A DNA stretch of 64,000 nt from Neisseria weixii (GCF_002327085.1 NZ_CP023429.1:62001-126000); one strand, 5' to 3'; positions 16,820 to 24,789 are shown, counted from the stretch's first letter. The notes: generated by a model from the sequence alone, not told the origin. Program-made: numbers and translations.

Positions 16820-17434
16820 TTAGAGAAGATGAAGATCGAGATGACCGACTTTTTCAATCGCTTTTCGGTAACTTGGGTGATGTTCCACCTGCTCTACAAA
16901 ACGCGCGATGTTTGGGTAGGTTTCCTCTGGCAACAAAAACATTGCCACTTGAAGTGGGAAACTCATCATAATATCCGCCCCAGTGAGTTGCTCACCGCAG
17001 AACCATTTTCGATCACGCAAATGTTGTTCTACATAGTCTAAATGCAACGCCACTTGGCTGTTGAAATGATCTAATTTTGCGCCATCAGTCGCCAACATTT
17101 TTTGCACAATCGCAGGCATTATTGAGCCTTCAGCATAGTGCAGCCATTGCAAGTAGCGGTAATAATCGGGCGTATCTTTGCTTGGCGTTAATTGCCCGTT
17201 GCCATATTTTGCGATCAGATATTCCACGATCGCCGCACTTTCTGCCAGCACGAAATCATTATCAGCCAAAACCGGCGCTTTGCCGAGTGGGTGAAGCGTT
17301 TTAAAAATAGGCGGGGCAAGGCGAGTAACGGGTTCTCGCTCGAAACTTTTTACCTCAAAAGGCACGCCTAATTCAGCCAAAAGCCAAACAATGCGTTGCG
17401 AACGGGATTGTTTGAGAGAGTAGAGTGTGATCAT
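16820..17434 (-). CDS. Glutathione S-transferase
   Basis: 204 residues, cytosolic. N-terminal thioredoxin-like domain begins ITLYSLKQSRSQRIVWLLAEL, with the HPLGKAPVL cis-proline segment near residue 55 and AESAAIVEYL near 67 that binds glutathione; the helical domain carries FCGEQLTGADIMMSFPL (N-capping box). It conjugates glutathione to electrophiles; the actual substrate is unknown. Start ATG 17434 is chosen because AAGGAAG lies right before it; a longer frame upstream is not needed. It lies 17 bases behind the SDR gene and is probably cotranscribed with it. Confidence 0.92.
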   Translation of the reverse strand: MITLYSLKQSRSQRIVWLLAELGVPFEVKSFEREPVTRLAPPIFKTLHPLGKAPVLADNDFVLAESAAIVEYLIAKYGNGQLTPSKDTPDYYRYLQWLHYAEGSIMPAIVQKMLATDGAKLDHFNSQVALHLDYVEQHLRDRKWFCGEQLTGADIMMSFPLQVAMFLLPEETYPNIARFVEQVEHHPSYRKAIEKVGHLDLHLL

Positions 17435-17450
17435 TGTTTCTTCCTTATAA

Positions 17451-18236
17451 TTAAGCATCATCACGGCGAGCTGTTGCACCACCGTCCACCGTCCAGATCG
17501 CCCCTGTTACCCACGAGGCTTGCTCAGAAAGCAAAAATGTGGCGGTTTCTGCCACTTCGTGCGGTAAGCCATTGCGGCCGAGAGCGTGCAGTTTTGCCAT
17601 ATTGGCTAAGGTGGATTCAACTTGCTCTTTGCTTGCAAAACGCTCAAAAATGTTGGTTTCAACCAAACCTATCGGCAACGCATTTACCCGAATGCCATAT
17701 TCCGCGAGTTCCGCCGCAAGGTTTTTCGTCATTGCTTCTAAGCCTAATTTTGCCATTGAATAGGCAGTCATTGGCGTGGATTTTAACGGCAAATGGGAAA
17801 GGGCTGCCGTGATATTGACAATCGAGCCTGCTGTTTTCTGTGCGATCATCGATTTTGTTACCGCTTGGGTGATGAAGAAAATCGCTTTGTTCAAATTCAA
17901 ATAGCCGTCATAGGATTTTTCGTCCGTGTCTAAAAAACTATTTGGAAAATAAACGCCCGCCGAATTGACCATTAAATCAATATCAGAATGGTGCGTATTA
18001 AGTTGCTCAATCAAGGCATTCACGCTTGCCATATCCAATAAATTGGCGGTTAAAGCGGCGATATTTTCTGCTCCAAACCGTTCGGCAAGTTGCAAGCGGG
18101 CTTTTTCGGCTTTTTCTGGACGATTGCCCACGATAACCGCTTTTCCGCCTTGTTCCAGCACTAATTTGGCGATTTCAAAACCGATCCCACTTGTGCCGCC
18201 GACAACTAATAATTTGTGATTGGTAAATTTTTTCAT
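17451..18236 (-). CDS. SDR-family NAD(P)-dependent oxidoreductase
   Basis: 261 residues, classical short-chain dehydrogenase. GGTSGIG at residues 13-19 binds the cofactor, NSAG at 91-94, and the catalytic YSMAK at 159-163 with a Ser upstream (residue 147). The acidic or basic selector after strand two is NRPEK, suggesting NADP(H). It reduces an unknown carbonyl. It stands between the thioredoxin-like gene upstream and the GST gene downstream in one minus-strand group. Confidence 0.92.
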   Translation of the reverse strand: MKKFTNHKLLVVGGTSGIGFEIAKLVLEQGGKAVIVGNRPEKAEKARLQLAERFGAENIAALTANLLDMASVNALIEQLNTHHSDIDLMVNSAGVYFPNSFLDTDEKSYDGYLNLNKAIFFITQAVTKSMIAQKTAGSIVNITAALSHLPLKSTPMTAYSMAKLGLEAMTKNLAAELAEYGIRVNALPIGLVETNIFERFASKEQVESTLANMAKLHALGRNGLPHEVAETATFLLSEQASWVTGAIWTVDGGATARRDDA

Positions 18237-18245
18237 TGGTCTTTC

Positions 18246-18588
18246 CTATTCGTTTTCGTTGATAAATTGTTGATATTGATCGGCATATTGCGTAAGCATT
18301 TGCCCCATTGTTTGCATATCGATAAACCTCGCCCCCGCCAAATTTCTTTACCATTGGCAAAAATCAGCACGGCTGGGGCGGTTAAAATGTGGTAGGCACT
18401 GGCAAGATCGGGGCATCTGCAATGCTTACCGTGCCAACGTTTACTGGCTCAAATTGTGCGGTAATGTCCGCAATTTTGGCTTTCATCACGGTGCAAACGC
18501 CGCAGTTCGGGGCGGAAATATATAAAACCGCAAGTGGATTTTGCTTGATAAACCCATTGACTTCGTTGAGATTTTTTAAGGTTTTCAT
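18246..18588 (-). pseudogene. Thioredoxin-family protein with CGVC active site, two frame breaks
   Basis: Starts MKTLKNLNEVNGF at 18588 with a NCGVC active-site segment near residue 30. After IADAP a base is missing near 18415; the next frame reads DLASAYHILTAPAVLIFANG (cis-Pro region). A second loss near 18330 (GGGG run) restores the end: ARFIDMQTMGQMLTQY and stop at 18246. Complete, it would be a 113-residue single-domain thioredoxin-like protein, probably a thiol reductase or monothiol stress protein. Both breaks are in homopolymers. Confidence 0.75.
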
Positions 18589-18617
18589 TTTTTACTTTTC
18601 AGGAAAATAAGGCATTG

Positions 18618-18661
18618 CAAGCGGTCGGTTGAGCAAAAAAAATCGCAAAACCGACCGCTTG
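18618..18661. terminator. stem-loop of paired Pasteurellaceae uptake signals between two thioredoxin genes
   Basis: CAAGCGGTCGGTT and AACCGACCGCTTG form a perfect 13-bp stem around an A-rich loop. The exact 10-base signal lies at 18653-18662. Confidence 0.75.
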
Positions 18662-18667
18662 TCGTAC

Positions 18668-18999
18668 TTACTCAACCAGTATTTGGTTGATTAAACCCGC
18701 AAGTTGTGATTTCGGCATTGCCCCTGCCATACGTTGAATGTTTTTACCTTGTTTGAACGTCATCAAGGTTGGGATCGAACGCACATCATATTGCATTGCC
18801 AGTTGTGGGTTTTTATCGACATTGATTTTGACGATTTTCGCCTTGCCGTGAAATTCCTCCGCGAGAGCATCAAGTGACGGGCGATCATCTGGCACGGCGG
18901 ACACCAGTCCGCATAAAAATCCACTAAAACAGGCAATTCAGATTGCAAGACATCTTGTGCAAAAGCGGTGTCGCTTGAATAAATAATGTTGTTACTCAT
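18668..18999 (-). pseudogene. Thioredoxin with WCPPC active site, frame broken near 18891
   Basis: [17 protein letters not shown] opens at 18999; [13 protein letters not shown] holds the active site (usual WCGPC changed to WCPPC). One C is missing from the CCCC run at 18890; the right frame continues [16 protein letters not shown] and keeps the cis-Pro ([10 protein letters not shown]) and the end. Complete length is about 110 residues, a normal thioredoxin. It is the first gene of the minus-strand group and diverges from an AraC regulator; TATAAT on the minus strand at 19030-19035 is its likely -10 box. Confidence 0.8.
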
Positions 19000-19029
19000 T
19001 TTTGTTCCTCGTTTGTGTTTTGTTGCGAC

Positions 19030-19087
19030 ATTATAGAAAGCCATTCGCTTGATTATTTGCCTAAATAGGGTAAATTATTGCCTAAAA
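19030..19087. promoter_or_regulatory. divergent control region with AraC-type direct repeats
   Basis: TTGCCTAAAT at 19057 and TTGCCTAAAA at 19078 are direct repeats with a 21-base pitch (two helical turns), the usual geometry of an AraC-family site. They end against the -35 region of the minus-strand thioredoxin promoter, whose -10 is at 19030-19035. Confidence 0.65.
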
Positions 19088-19108
19088 TGATTTTTGTGAG
19101 AAAAAACG

Positions 19109-20020
19109 ATGAATAATGAAAAATATCAAAAACTTGCCGAATTGATTAAGAAATTTACCCAGCCTGATGGCAGTTTTTCGCCAACGAGCATTCCAACGCT
19201 TAATTTATGCCGCCGAAATCACAGTACAAATCCGATGCCGTGCATTTATCCGCTAAGCCTGTTTTTAGTGGTGCAAGGTGCGCAACATTTGAATTTTGGC
19301 AATACGGTGATGGAACTTCATCAAGGGCAAACAGCGTTAACTACAGTGGAATTGCCAGTAGTCTCAAATGTATTGAATGCTACAAGCGCCAAGCCTTATC
19401 TTAGCTTGCGAATTGAGTTAGATGTGATGATGTTGCGAGAGCTAGATGAGCAAACGCAGTGGCAAACCAACCTTTCCGCCCTTTCTGATAGCTTATCGGT
19501 GTTTTCGGCTGATGACGATCTGCTTGATGCGATTTTTCGCTTGGTAAAATTGCTCGAACAGCCCAAATTACAACCGCATTTAGCTCCGCTTATTCAGCGA
19601 GAAATTGCCCTGCGTTTGCTGGCAAGCCCGCATAAGGCAATGTTGAGAAAACTGTTTACCAACGGCACGGTAGAGCAAAGTATCGCCAAAATTATTGCCT
19701 ATTTTAACGAGCATTATGCAGAAAAGTTGAATATGGACGAGTTAGCCAAACAGGTTTTTATGAGCGGATCGGTGTTTCGCCAGCATTTTCGCAAAATCAC
19801 AGGCACAAGCCCGTTGCAATATCAAAAACAAATTCGGCTACAACACGCCCGCCGTTTGATGTTCAAAGAAAATATGGACGCCACCACCGCAAGCCTTGCA
19901 GTGGGCTATGAAAGCCCAACCCAATTTAACCGGGAATATGCCCGCTTTTTTGGCGAACCGCCGTTGCGGGATATTCAACGTTTGAAAGAAAATGAAATGC
20001 ACTATGGCAGGATTGTGTAG
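19109..20020 (+). CDS. AraC-family transcriptional regulator
   Basis: 303 residues. N-terminal AraC_N cupin-like domain (residues about 20-170: YPLSLFLVVQGAQHLNFG, ELHQGQTALTTVELPVV) and a C-terminal double helix-turn-helix (MDELAKQVFMSGSVFRQHF and SLAVGYESPTQFNREYARFFG). This subgroup typically sits beside oxidoreductase genes and activates them on carbonyl or other organic inducers. Divergent from the thioredoxin-SDR-GST group, so it is the likely activator. The stop is followed by an AAAAGCGGT uptake-like core. Confidence 0.93.
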   Translation: MNNEKYQKLAELIKKFTQPDGSFSPTSIPTLNLCRRNHSTNPMPCIYPLSLFLVVQGAQHLNFGNTVMELHQGQTALTTVELPVVSNVLNATSAKPYLSLRIELDVMMLRELDEQTQWQTNLSALSDSLSVFSADDDLLDAIFRLVKLLEQPKLQPHLAPLIQREIALRLLASPHKAMLRKLFTNGTVEQSIAKIIAYFNEHYAEKLNMDELAKQVFMSGSVFRQHFRKITGTSPLQYQKQIRLQHARRLMFKENMDATTASLAVGYESPTQFNREYARFFGEPPLRDIQRLKENEMHYGRIV

Positions 20021-20074
20021 AAAGTAGCAAAAAGCGGTACGATAATGCGAGCAGTCAAATTGCGGAGATTCCGC

Positions 20075-20187
20075 ATTGGCTTGAGGCGATTATTAAATCA
20101 CAAGCATTGAAACAAATTCTTGAGGCTCCCATCACTATGGCAGCCGGTAACTTCCATTCACCACTAATCCACAAAGGCCGTCTGAAA
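20075..20187. repeat. right copy of the direct repeat flanking the 15.9-20.0 kb block
   Basis: Shares CATTGGCTTGAGG, then CTTGAGGCTCCCATCA and a long run from GGCAGCCGGTAACTTCC to AAAGGCCGTCTGAA with 15770-15878. After the DUS the two copies diverge: this one runs into an IS3-family fragment. Confidence 0.7.
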
Positions 20188-20537
20188 GGGCAAACGCCGC
20201 TGCCGCATTCCGATCGGGGTGTGCTTTACCGCACTAATGCTTATCGGGCGAAACCGGCTGGGAAAGGGATGGTGCAAAGCATGTCGCGCAAAGGCACGCC
20301 GGGACAATGCACCGATGGAGGGTTTCTTCGGTACATTAAAAGAAGAGAGCTTCTATCAGAAAGGTGCGTTATCGGTGGCAGAATTGGCTGGAGTGATGGA
20401 TGATTATATACGTTATTATAATCATGAACGGATTGGTTTAAACTCAAAAAAGCTGAGTCCTGCGGCTTAAAGAACCCGGCTTGAAAAGGCTGTTTGAGAA
20501 AGTTTTTTAACTTGTTCAAGTATTGGGGGACAGTTCA
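20188..20537 (+). mobile_element. IS3-family element, right-end fragment with transposase C-terminus
   Basis: Reading across two frames gives HSDRGVLYRTNAYRAK, then MEGFFGTLKEESFY and YIRYYNHERIGLNSKK, the conserved end of an IS3-family (IS150-like) OrfB integrase; the last E of the DDE triad lies in FFGTLKEE. One frame change near 20310. The right terminal repeat reads outwards as TGAACTGTCCCCCAATAC, ending at 20537. The fragment begins directly after a DUS. Confidence 0.8.
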
Positions 20538-20618
20538 TTTTTTTTCGGGCGGCCTGAAGCATGCTTCAAGCCGTTTTTGCCGTTTATATCAGCCTTGGCT
20601 TTCCCATCAACATCAACT

Positions 20619-20643
20619 TATAATAAAGTTTAAATTCTTAAAC
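20619..20643 (+). promoter_or_regulatory. autoregulated promoter of the ArsR-type gene
   Basis: TATAAT at 20619-20624 is followed at once by the dyad GTTTAAATTCTTAAAC (20628-20643), which would cover the transcription start. A 14/16 match to the same dyad precedes the next gene at 20983-20998. Confidence 0.65.
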
Positions 20644-20655
20644 GCATGGATCGAA

Positions 20656-20967
20656 ATGAGCCAAAAAACCGTTGATATTTTGCGGGAATGTATCCCCACA
20701 TTCACCGTGCTCAGCGATGAAAACCGCTTGATGATTTTGCATATTCTGTTTGAACACGGCAGCCTGAATGTTAATGATTTGACCGAACGCCTGCATTTGT
20801 CGCGCCCTGCGGTGTCGCATCATCTGAAAATTATGTTGGACGCGGGTTTGGTGGCGGTGGAGCAACACGGCAAAGAACGCTATTACGCCGCCACTCTGCA
20901 ACAAGCCGGCGAACGCTTTCAACGCTTGATGGCATCTTTTGTGGCAGACGGTTGCATTGAACCTTAA
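20656..20967 (+). CDS. ArsR-family transcriptional regulator
   Basis: 103 residues, winged helix-turn-helix of the ArsR/SmtB fold: LSDENRLMILHILFEHG, then LNVNDLTERLHLSRPAVSHHLKIMLDAGLV (recognition helix). It lacks the CxC metal site, so it more likely senses a redox or organic signal than a metal. Start ATG 20656 is chosen because the conserved part begins there; a longer upstream frame runs into the IS remnant. It precedes a quinone oxidoreductase-like gene and an old yellow enzyme gene, and the same operator dyad occurs before itself and before them. Confidence 0.88.
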   Translation: MSQKTVDILRECIPTFTVLSDENRLMILHILFEHGSLNVNDLTERLHLSRPAVSHHLKIMLDAGLVAVEQHGKERYYAATLQQAGERFQRLMASFVADGCIEP

Positions 20968-20982
20968 GTTTTTACATTTTTC

Positions 20983-20998
20983 ATTTAAATTTTTAAAC
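20983..20998 (+). promoter_or_regulatory. second ArsR-type operator
   Basis: ATTTAAATTTTTAAAC matches the dyad at 20628-20643 in 14 of 16 bases and lies 26 bases before the oxidoreductase start. Confidence 0.6.
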
Positions 20999-21023
20999 TT
21001 ATGAACTTGAGAGCCTAATCTTC

Positions 21024-22021
21024 ATGAAATCCTATTTTATTAAGCAATATCAGAAAGCCCCTGCGATTTTAGGCGAAATGTCCGAACCTGTTATGAATGA
21101 TGACGATGTATTGGTGGAGGTGTGCGCCGCAGGATTGAACCACTTGGATTTACGCATTAAAAGTGGCGAATTTAAAATGCTTGTGCCGTATTCATTCCCC
21201 TTGATTTTGGGGCATGATGTGGCAGGCAAAGTGATTGCGGTGGGCAAAAATGTGCGTCAATTGGCAGTGGGCGATGAAGTGTTTGCCCGCCCGCGCGATG
21301 GCAGAATTGGCGCGTTTGCCGAAAAAATCTCCATTCATCAAGATGATGTGGCGAAAAAGCCCAGTAATTTGCCGATGGCAGACGCGGCAGGTTTACCGCT
21401 TGTGGCTTTAACGGCTTGGCAAGCGTTGGTGGAAATCGCGCAAGTGAAAGCAGGTCAAAAAGCCTTTATTCATGCGGGGGCGGGCGGTGTCGGCACAATC
21501 GCTATTCAGCTTGCCAAATATTTGGGGCATTTGTGGCAACCACGGCCAGCACGGCAAATGCGGATTTTGTGAAAAATTTGGGCGCAGATGTTGTTATTGA
21601 TTATAAAAAACAAAATTTTACTGATGAATTAAAAGATTATGATGTGGTGCTCAATAGTTTGGATAAGAAAACATTGCTTAATTCATTGAAAGTTATGAAA
21701 AAAGGCGGTCGTTTGATTTCTATTTCAGGGCCACCCACGCCAGCTTATGCGAAAAAAGCAGGCTTAAATGTATTTTTGCAACTGGCGATGTATTTTTTGA
21801 GCCGTGGCGTTCGTTGCGCGAGTTGCAGAAAAAAAGTGGATTATCAATTTTTGTTTATGCAAGCCAATGGCAAACAGCTTGCCCAAATTGCCCGGTTGAT
21901 TGAACAGGGACACATCAAACCTTATACACAATCCGTTTATCCGTTTGAACAAATCAATCAAGCATTTGATGAATTGGAACGCGGACGCACACGCGGAAAA
22001 ATTGTGGTTACCATGCAATAA
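21024..22021 (+). pseudogene. Zinc-type alcohol dehydrogenase / NADP-dependent quinone oxidoreductase, frame broken near 21526
   Basis: Medium-chain reductase, about 332 residues when stitched. N-terminal GroES-like domain (AAGLNHLDLRIKSGEF, GHDVAGKVIAVGKNV), then the Rossmann fold HAGAGGVGTIAIQLAKYLG, then after the break FVATTASTANADFVKNLGADVVIDY. A G is missing from the GGGGG expected at 21524-21528. It lacks the catalytic zinc ligands, so it belongs to the quinone oxidoreductase branch. Preceded by an ArsR-type operator, 36 bases before the OYE gene in the same direction. Confidence 0.85.
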
Positions 22022-22057
22022 ACGGTAGTTTTATCAAATTTAATTTAGGATATTTTT

Positions 22058-23269
22058 ATGTTATTTCAACATTTTACTTTTAAAAACGGCAAAACCGCCA
22101 AAAACCGTTTCTTTAAATCCGCCATGGAAGAGCAGCTTGCCAAACACAATCAGCCCACTGCGCAACTGGTTCGCCTGTACGACAAATGGGCCAAAGGCGG
22201 CGCGGGCGTATTGGTTACGGGCAATGTGATGGTGGCCGACAACGGCAAAGGTTCTATCAATGACGTGGTGTTGTCGGACGAGCGTAGCATGGACACGCTC
22301 AAAGCATGGGCAAAAGCAGGCACGCAAAACGACACTTTGCTCATTATGCAAATCAATCACGCGGGCAAGCAATCGCCCAAAGTGGTGAATGCCAAGCCTG
22401 TCGCGCCGAGTGCGGTGGCATTGCAAGGCATGGACGGCTTTATCAATCCGCCACGCAAATTGGCGGACAATGAAATTGAGATGTTAATTCGCCAATTTGC
22501 CCACACCGCGCAAATAGCTGAAAAAGCAGGGTTTTCAGGCGTGCAAATTCATGGGGCGCACGGTTATTTGATTAGCCAATTTTTGTCGCCACACCACAAT
22601 CGCCGTACGGATAAATGGGGCGGCAGTTTGGAAAACCGTATGTGTTTTTTGGTGGAGATTTACCATGCCATTCGGGCGGTGGTTCAGCCTGAATTTTTGG
22701 TGGGTTTGAAATTAAATTCTGCCGATTTCCAAAAAGGCGGTTTTGATGAAAGCGACAGTATTCAAGTCGTGCAAAAAATGTCGGAATTAGGTATTGATTT
22801 TATTGAAATTTCAGGTGGAAATTATGAAAGCCCCGAAATGCTAACCGCCAAAGCCAGCACACAAAAACGCGAGGCGTTTTTCTTGGATTATGCCGAAAAA
22901 GCGCGTGCCGTCAGCCAAGTGCCGCTGATTATTACGGGCGGTTTCCGTTCGGAATCTGCTATGAATGAGGCGTTGAATAGCGGACATTTGGATTTGGTGG
23001 GTGTGGCGCGTCCGTTGGCGTTAATGCCTGATTTGCCGAAACAAATTCAAAACGGAACGTATCGCACCATTACCACGGAACGCATTAAAACGGGTTGCAA
23101 AGTGGTTGATAATAAAGTCGGTGCGGTGTTGGAAATGGATTGGTATATGGAGCAAATGGCGTTAATCGGGCAAGGGAAACAGCCTGATCCTGAATTGTCG
23201 CCGTGGAAAGTGTTGCTGAAAGCGGTTTGGGCGAATGGCAAGGCTGGGCTGAGCACGGGTCGGAGTTGA
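22058..23269 (+). CDS. NADH:flavin oxidoreductase, old yellow enzyme family
   Basis: 403 residues, FMN-dependent TIM barrel that reduces activated C=C bonds, nitro groups or quinones with NAD(P)H. GVQIHGAHGYLISQFLSP with the HGAHGYL substrate-binding signature and the RRTDKWGGSLENR segment are intact, as is the C-terminal VGVARPLALMPDLP flavin-phosphate region. Full length. Third gene of the ArsR-headed unit. It is followed by TTCAGGCTGCCTGAA (23281-23295), a 15-mer that contains the uptake sequence dialects described for Simonsiella and Kingella, hinting at yet another donor in the family. Confidence 0.92.
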   Translation: MLFQHFTFKNGKTAKNRFFKSAMEEQLAKHNQPTAQLVRLYDKWAKGGAGVLVTGNVMVADNGKGSINDVVLSDERSMDTLKAWAKAGTQNDTLLIMQINHAGKQSPKVVNAKPVAPSAVALQGMDGFINPPRKLADNEIEMLIRQFAHTAQIAEKAGFSGVQIHGAHGYLISQFLSPHHNRRTDKWGGSLENRMCFLVEIYHAIRAVVQPEFLVGLKLNSADFQKGGFDESDSIQVVQKMSELGIDFIEISGGNYESPEMLTAKASTQKREAFFLDYAEKARAVSQVPLIITGGFRSESAMNEALNSGHLDLVGVARPLALMPDLPKQIQNGTYRTITTERIKTGCKVVDNKVGAVLEMDWYMEQMALIGQGKQPDPELSPWKVLLKAVWANGKAGLSTGRS

Positions 23270-23345
23270 GTTCAATTTGTTTCAGGCTGCCTGAAAATAC
23301 AAATCAACACTTAATTAACAATTTATTTTTTGAATTTAAAATACG

Positions 23346-24215
23346 ATGAATAAAAATACCATAACAAAATTAGCCGCATTGTTGTTGGGTTTGACATTAA
23401 ACATAAATAGTCAAGCTTAAACGGTGTCTGTAATACCTGTGCAAACTGCTGTGCCGGTTGAAAAAAATTTATCATCATCCGTTTTATTGTGGATGCGTAC
23501 CGATAAACCGCGTCAAGATAGTATGCAGCGTTGGCAAGGGCAGCATGCTCGAATTATTTCTGCCAATCCAGATTTGAAAGAGTATCGTCAAATTCATTTT
23601 ACAGAACGCAATACAGGTATGTGGCAAGCCATTGATGGCGTGGAAACCCATATCCCCGATGAAAGAAAAATTGATGGGATAGCAGATGTTACTTTAAAAG
23701 GTCATTTTTCTGTTCAAGGCGAAAAGCAAAGTCAGTTGGCGCAGGCTAACGAAGTGAATTTATTTAAACGCACCATTTTGTATGCGGCAGCTCCTGAAAA
23801 TTCCAAATGGTATCGTGTGGCAAACCGCAATGATGCTGTAAACGCTCGAAGTATGGTCTTTATTCGCAAACGGCCCAATATCAGCGAACATGAATTTCAA
23901 CAATTTATCACAAGAATTAGCACCAAGTTTGGCGAATATGGGGAAATTGAAAGAATTGCGTACCGCAGCATATAGTCCATGGCAGCAAAGTCAATGGAAT
24001 TCACCTAATGTGGAACATGATAATGCACCGGAAGTGCAGTTTCACGGGGCGTTGATTTGGGCTTTACCGACCGTCAAGCGATGAGTGCATTTTTTCAAAG
24101 CGATGAATTAAAAAAACTTTCTAGAAGAATGGCGGTATTTAGTTCAGCCATTCATGCATATGATGTTGAGAAAACGCTAGTTTTTATTGATAATGGTCGA
24201 CAAGTTAATCCGTAG
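23346..24215 (+). pseudogene. exported hypothetical protein, broken (stop codon and frame changes)
   Basis: Starts with a signal peptide (NKNTITKLAALLLGLTLNINSQA) and then an in-frame TAA at 23418. The same frame continues with SSSVLLWMRTDKPRQDSMQRW and GHFSVQGEKQSQ, then changes frame near 23910 (LAPSLANMGKLKELRTAAY) and again near 24060 (FTDRQAMSAFFQSDELKKL), ending at 24215. The last part resembles a dimeric alpha-beta barrel (EthD-like) repeat, which is a weak guess. The unit is AT-rich compared with its neighbours. A nonsense codon plus two shifts make real inactivation likely. Confidence 0.6.
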
Positions 24216-24248
24216 TTTTTTCCTAAATTTAAATTCTATTCATTATCA

Positions 24249-24290
24249 AAAAACCGTTTGAAATTGCTTGTTTTCAGACGGTTTTTTTTA
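24249..24290. terminator. imperfect stem-loop with DUS-like arm
   Basis: AAAACCGTTTGAAA pairs with TTTTCAGACGGTTTT over most positions, with a long T tail, between the broken exported protein gene and the CMD remnant. Confidence 0.5.
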
Positions 24291-24294
24291 TGAT

Positions 24295-24452
24295 TTAAGC
24301 CAAATCTGCTTTGTTCAACCCCATCAATTTATCGGTACTGCCTGCGTCAGATTGAAACGCCACACAGATACGATTCCACGCTTTGACGGCACCGATAACA
24401 AAAGTTAAGGCAGCCAATTCATCTTTCTTTAAAATGAGCGCGAACCGCAGCA
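24295..24452 (-). pseudogene. carboxymuconolactone decarboxylase-like protein, C-terminal remnant
   Basis: The reading ILKKDELAALTFVIGAVKAWNRICVAFQ is typical of the end of carboxymuconolactone decarboxylase/AhpD-like proteins (ELVALT..IA..NAWNRL). Its upstream part is lost: the frame is joined to the start of an IS3-family OrfA at about 24452, giving a chimeric 94-residue frame that begins at 24579. Confidence 0.6.
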
Positions 24453-24636
24453 TAGCGGCTGTCCAACGGCGCAGGTGGGTGCGTGAGACGTTGAAGTGCT
24501 CTGCGGTGCGCTGTTGGCTGTGCACCTGGTGGTAATGGAGTACGGCCCGGTATTTGAAGTGTAGGTTATATTTGAACATAAGAAAACTGCATCTTTTAAA
24601 GTTGGCGGGGGTGTCCGACTTTTGGGGTGCAGTTCA
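24453..24636 (-). mobile_element. IS3-family element, left-end fragment (start of OrfA)
   Basis: The terminal repeat TGAACTGCACCCCAAAAGTC reads leftwards from 24636. The frame from 24579 (HFKYRAVLHYHQVHSQQRTAEHFNVSRTHLRRW) is the helix-turn-helix start of an IS3-family OrfA. The rest of the element is gone. A matching right-end fragment lies at 20188-20537. Confidence 0.75.
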
Positions 24637-24748
24637 GTATTAGAATACTTGGTAAGTATGGTTACTTTGTATGAGATTTAACAAGGGTTTTGCAAAAGTC
24701 TCGGCCTTTTTTAATTATGAATAATGATAAGAAAATGGCCAGAAAGGC

Positions 24749-24777
24749 TTGACAGATATAAATCGCGCTACTATAAT
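24749..24777 (+). promoter_or_regulatory. sigma-70 promoter of tRNA-Lys
   Basis: TTGACA (24749-24754) and TATAAT (24772-24777), both perfect, 17 bases apart, 12 bases before the tRNA. Confidence 0.9.
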
Positions 24778-24789
24778 ACACAGCTTGTC

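Noticed and set aside
7469..24636. Prophage or integrative element
   Set aside because: No integrase, recombinase, conjugation or phage structural gene is visible; only IS remnants and uptake signals, which fit transformation better.
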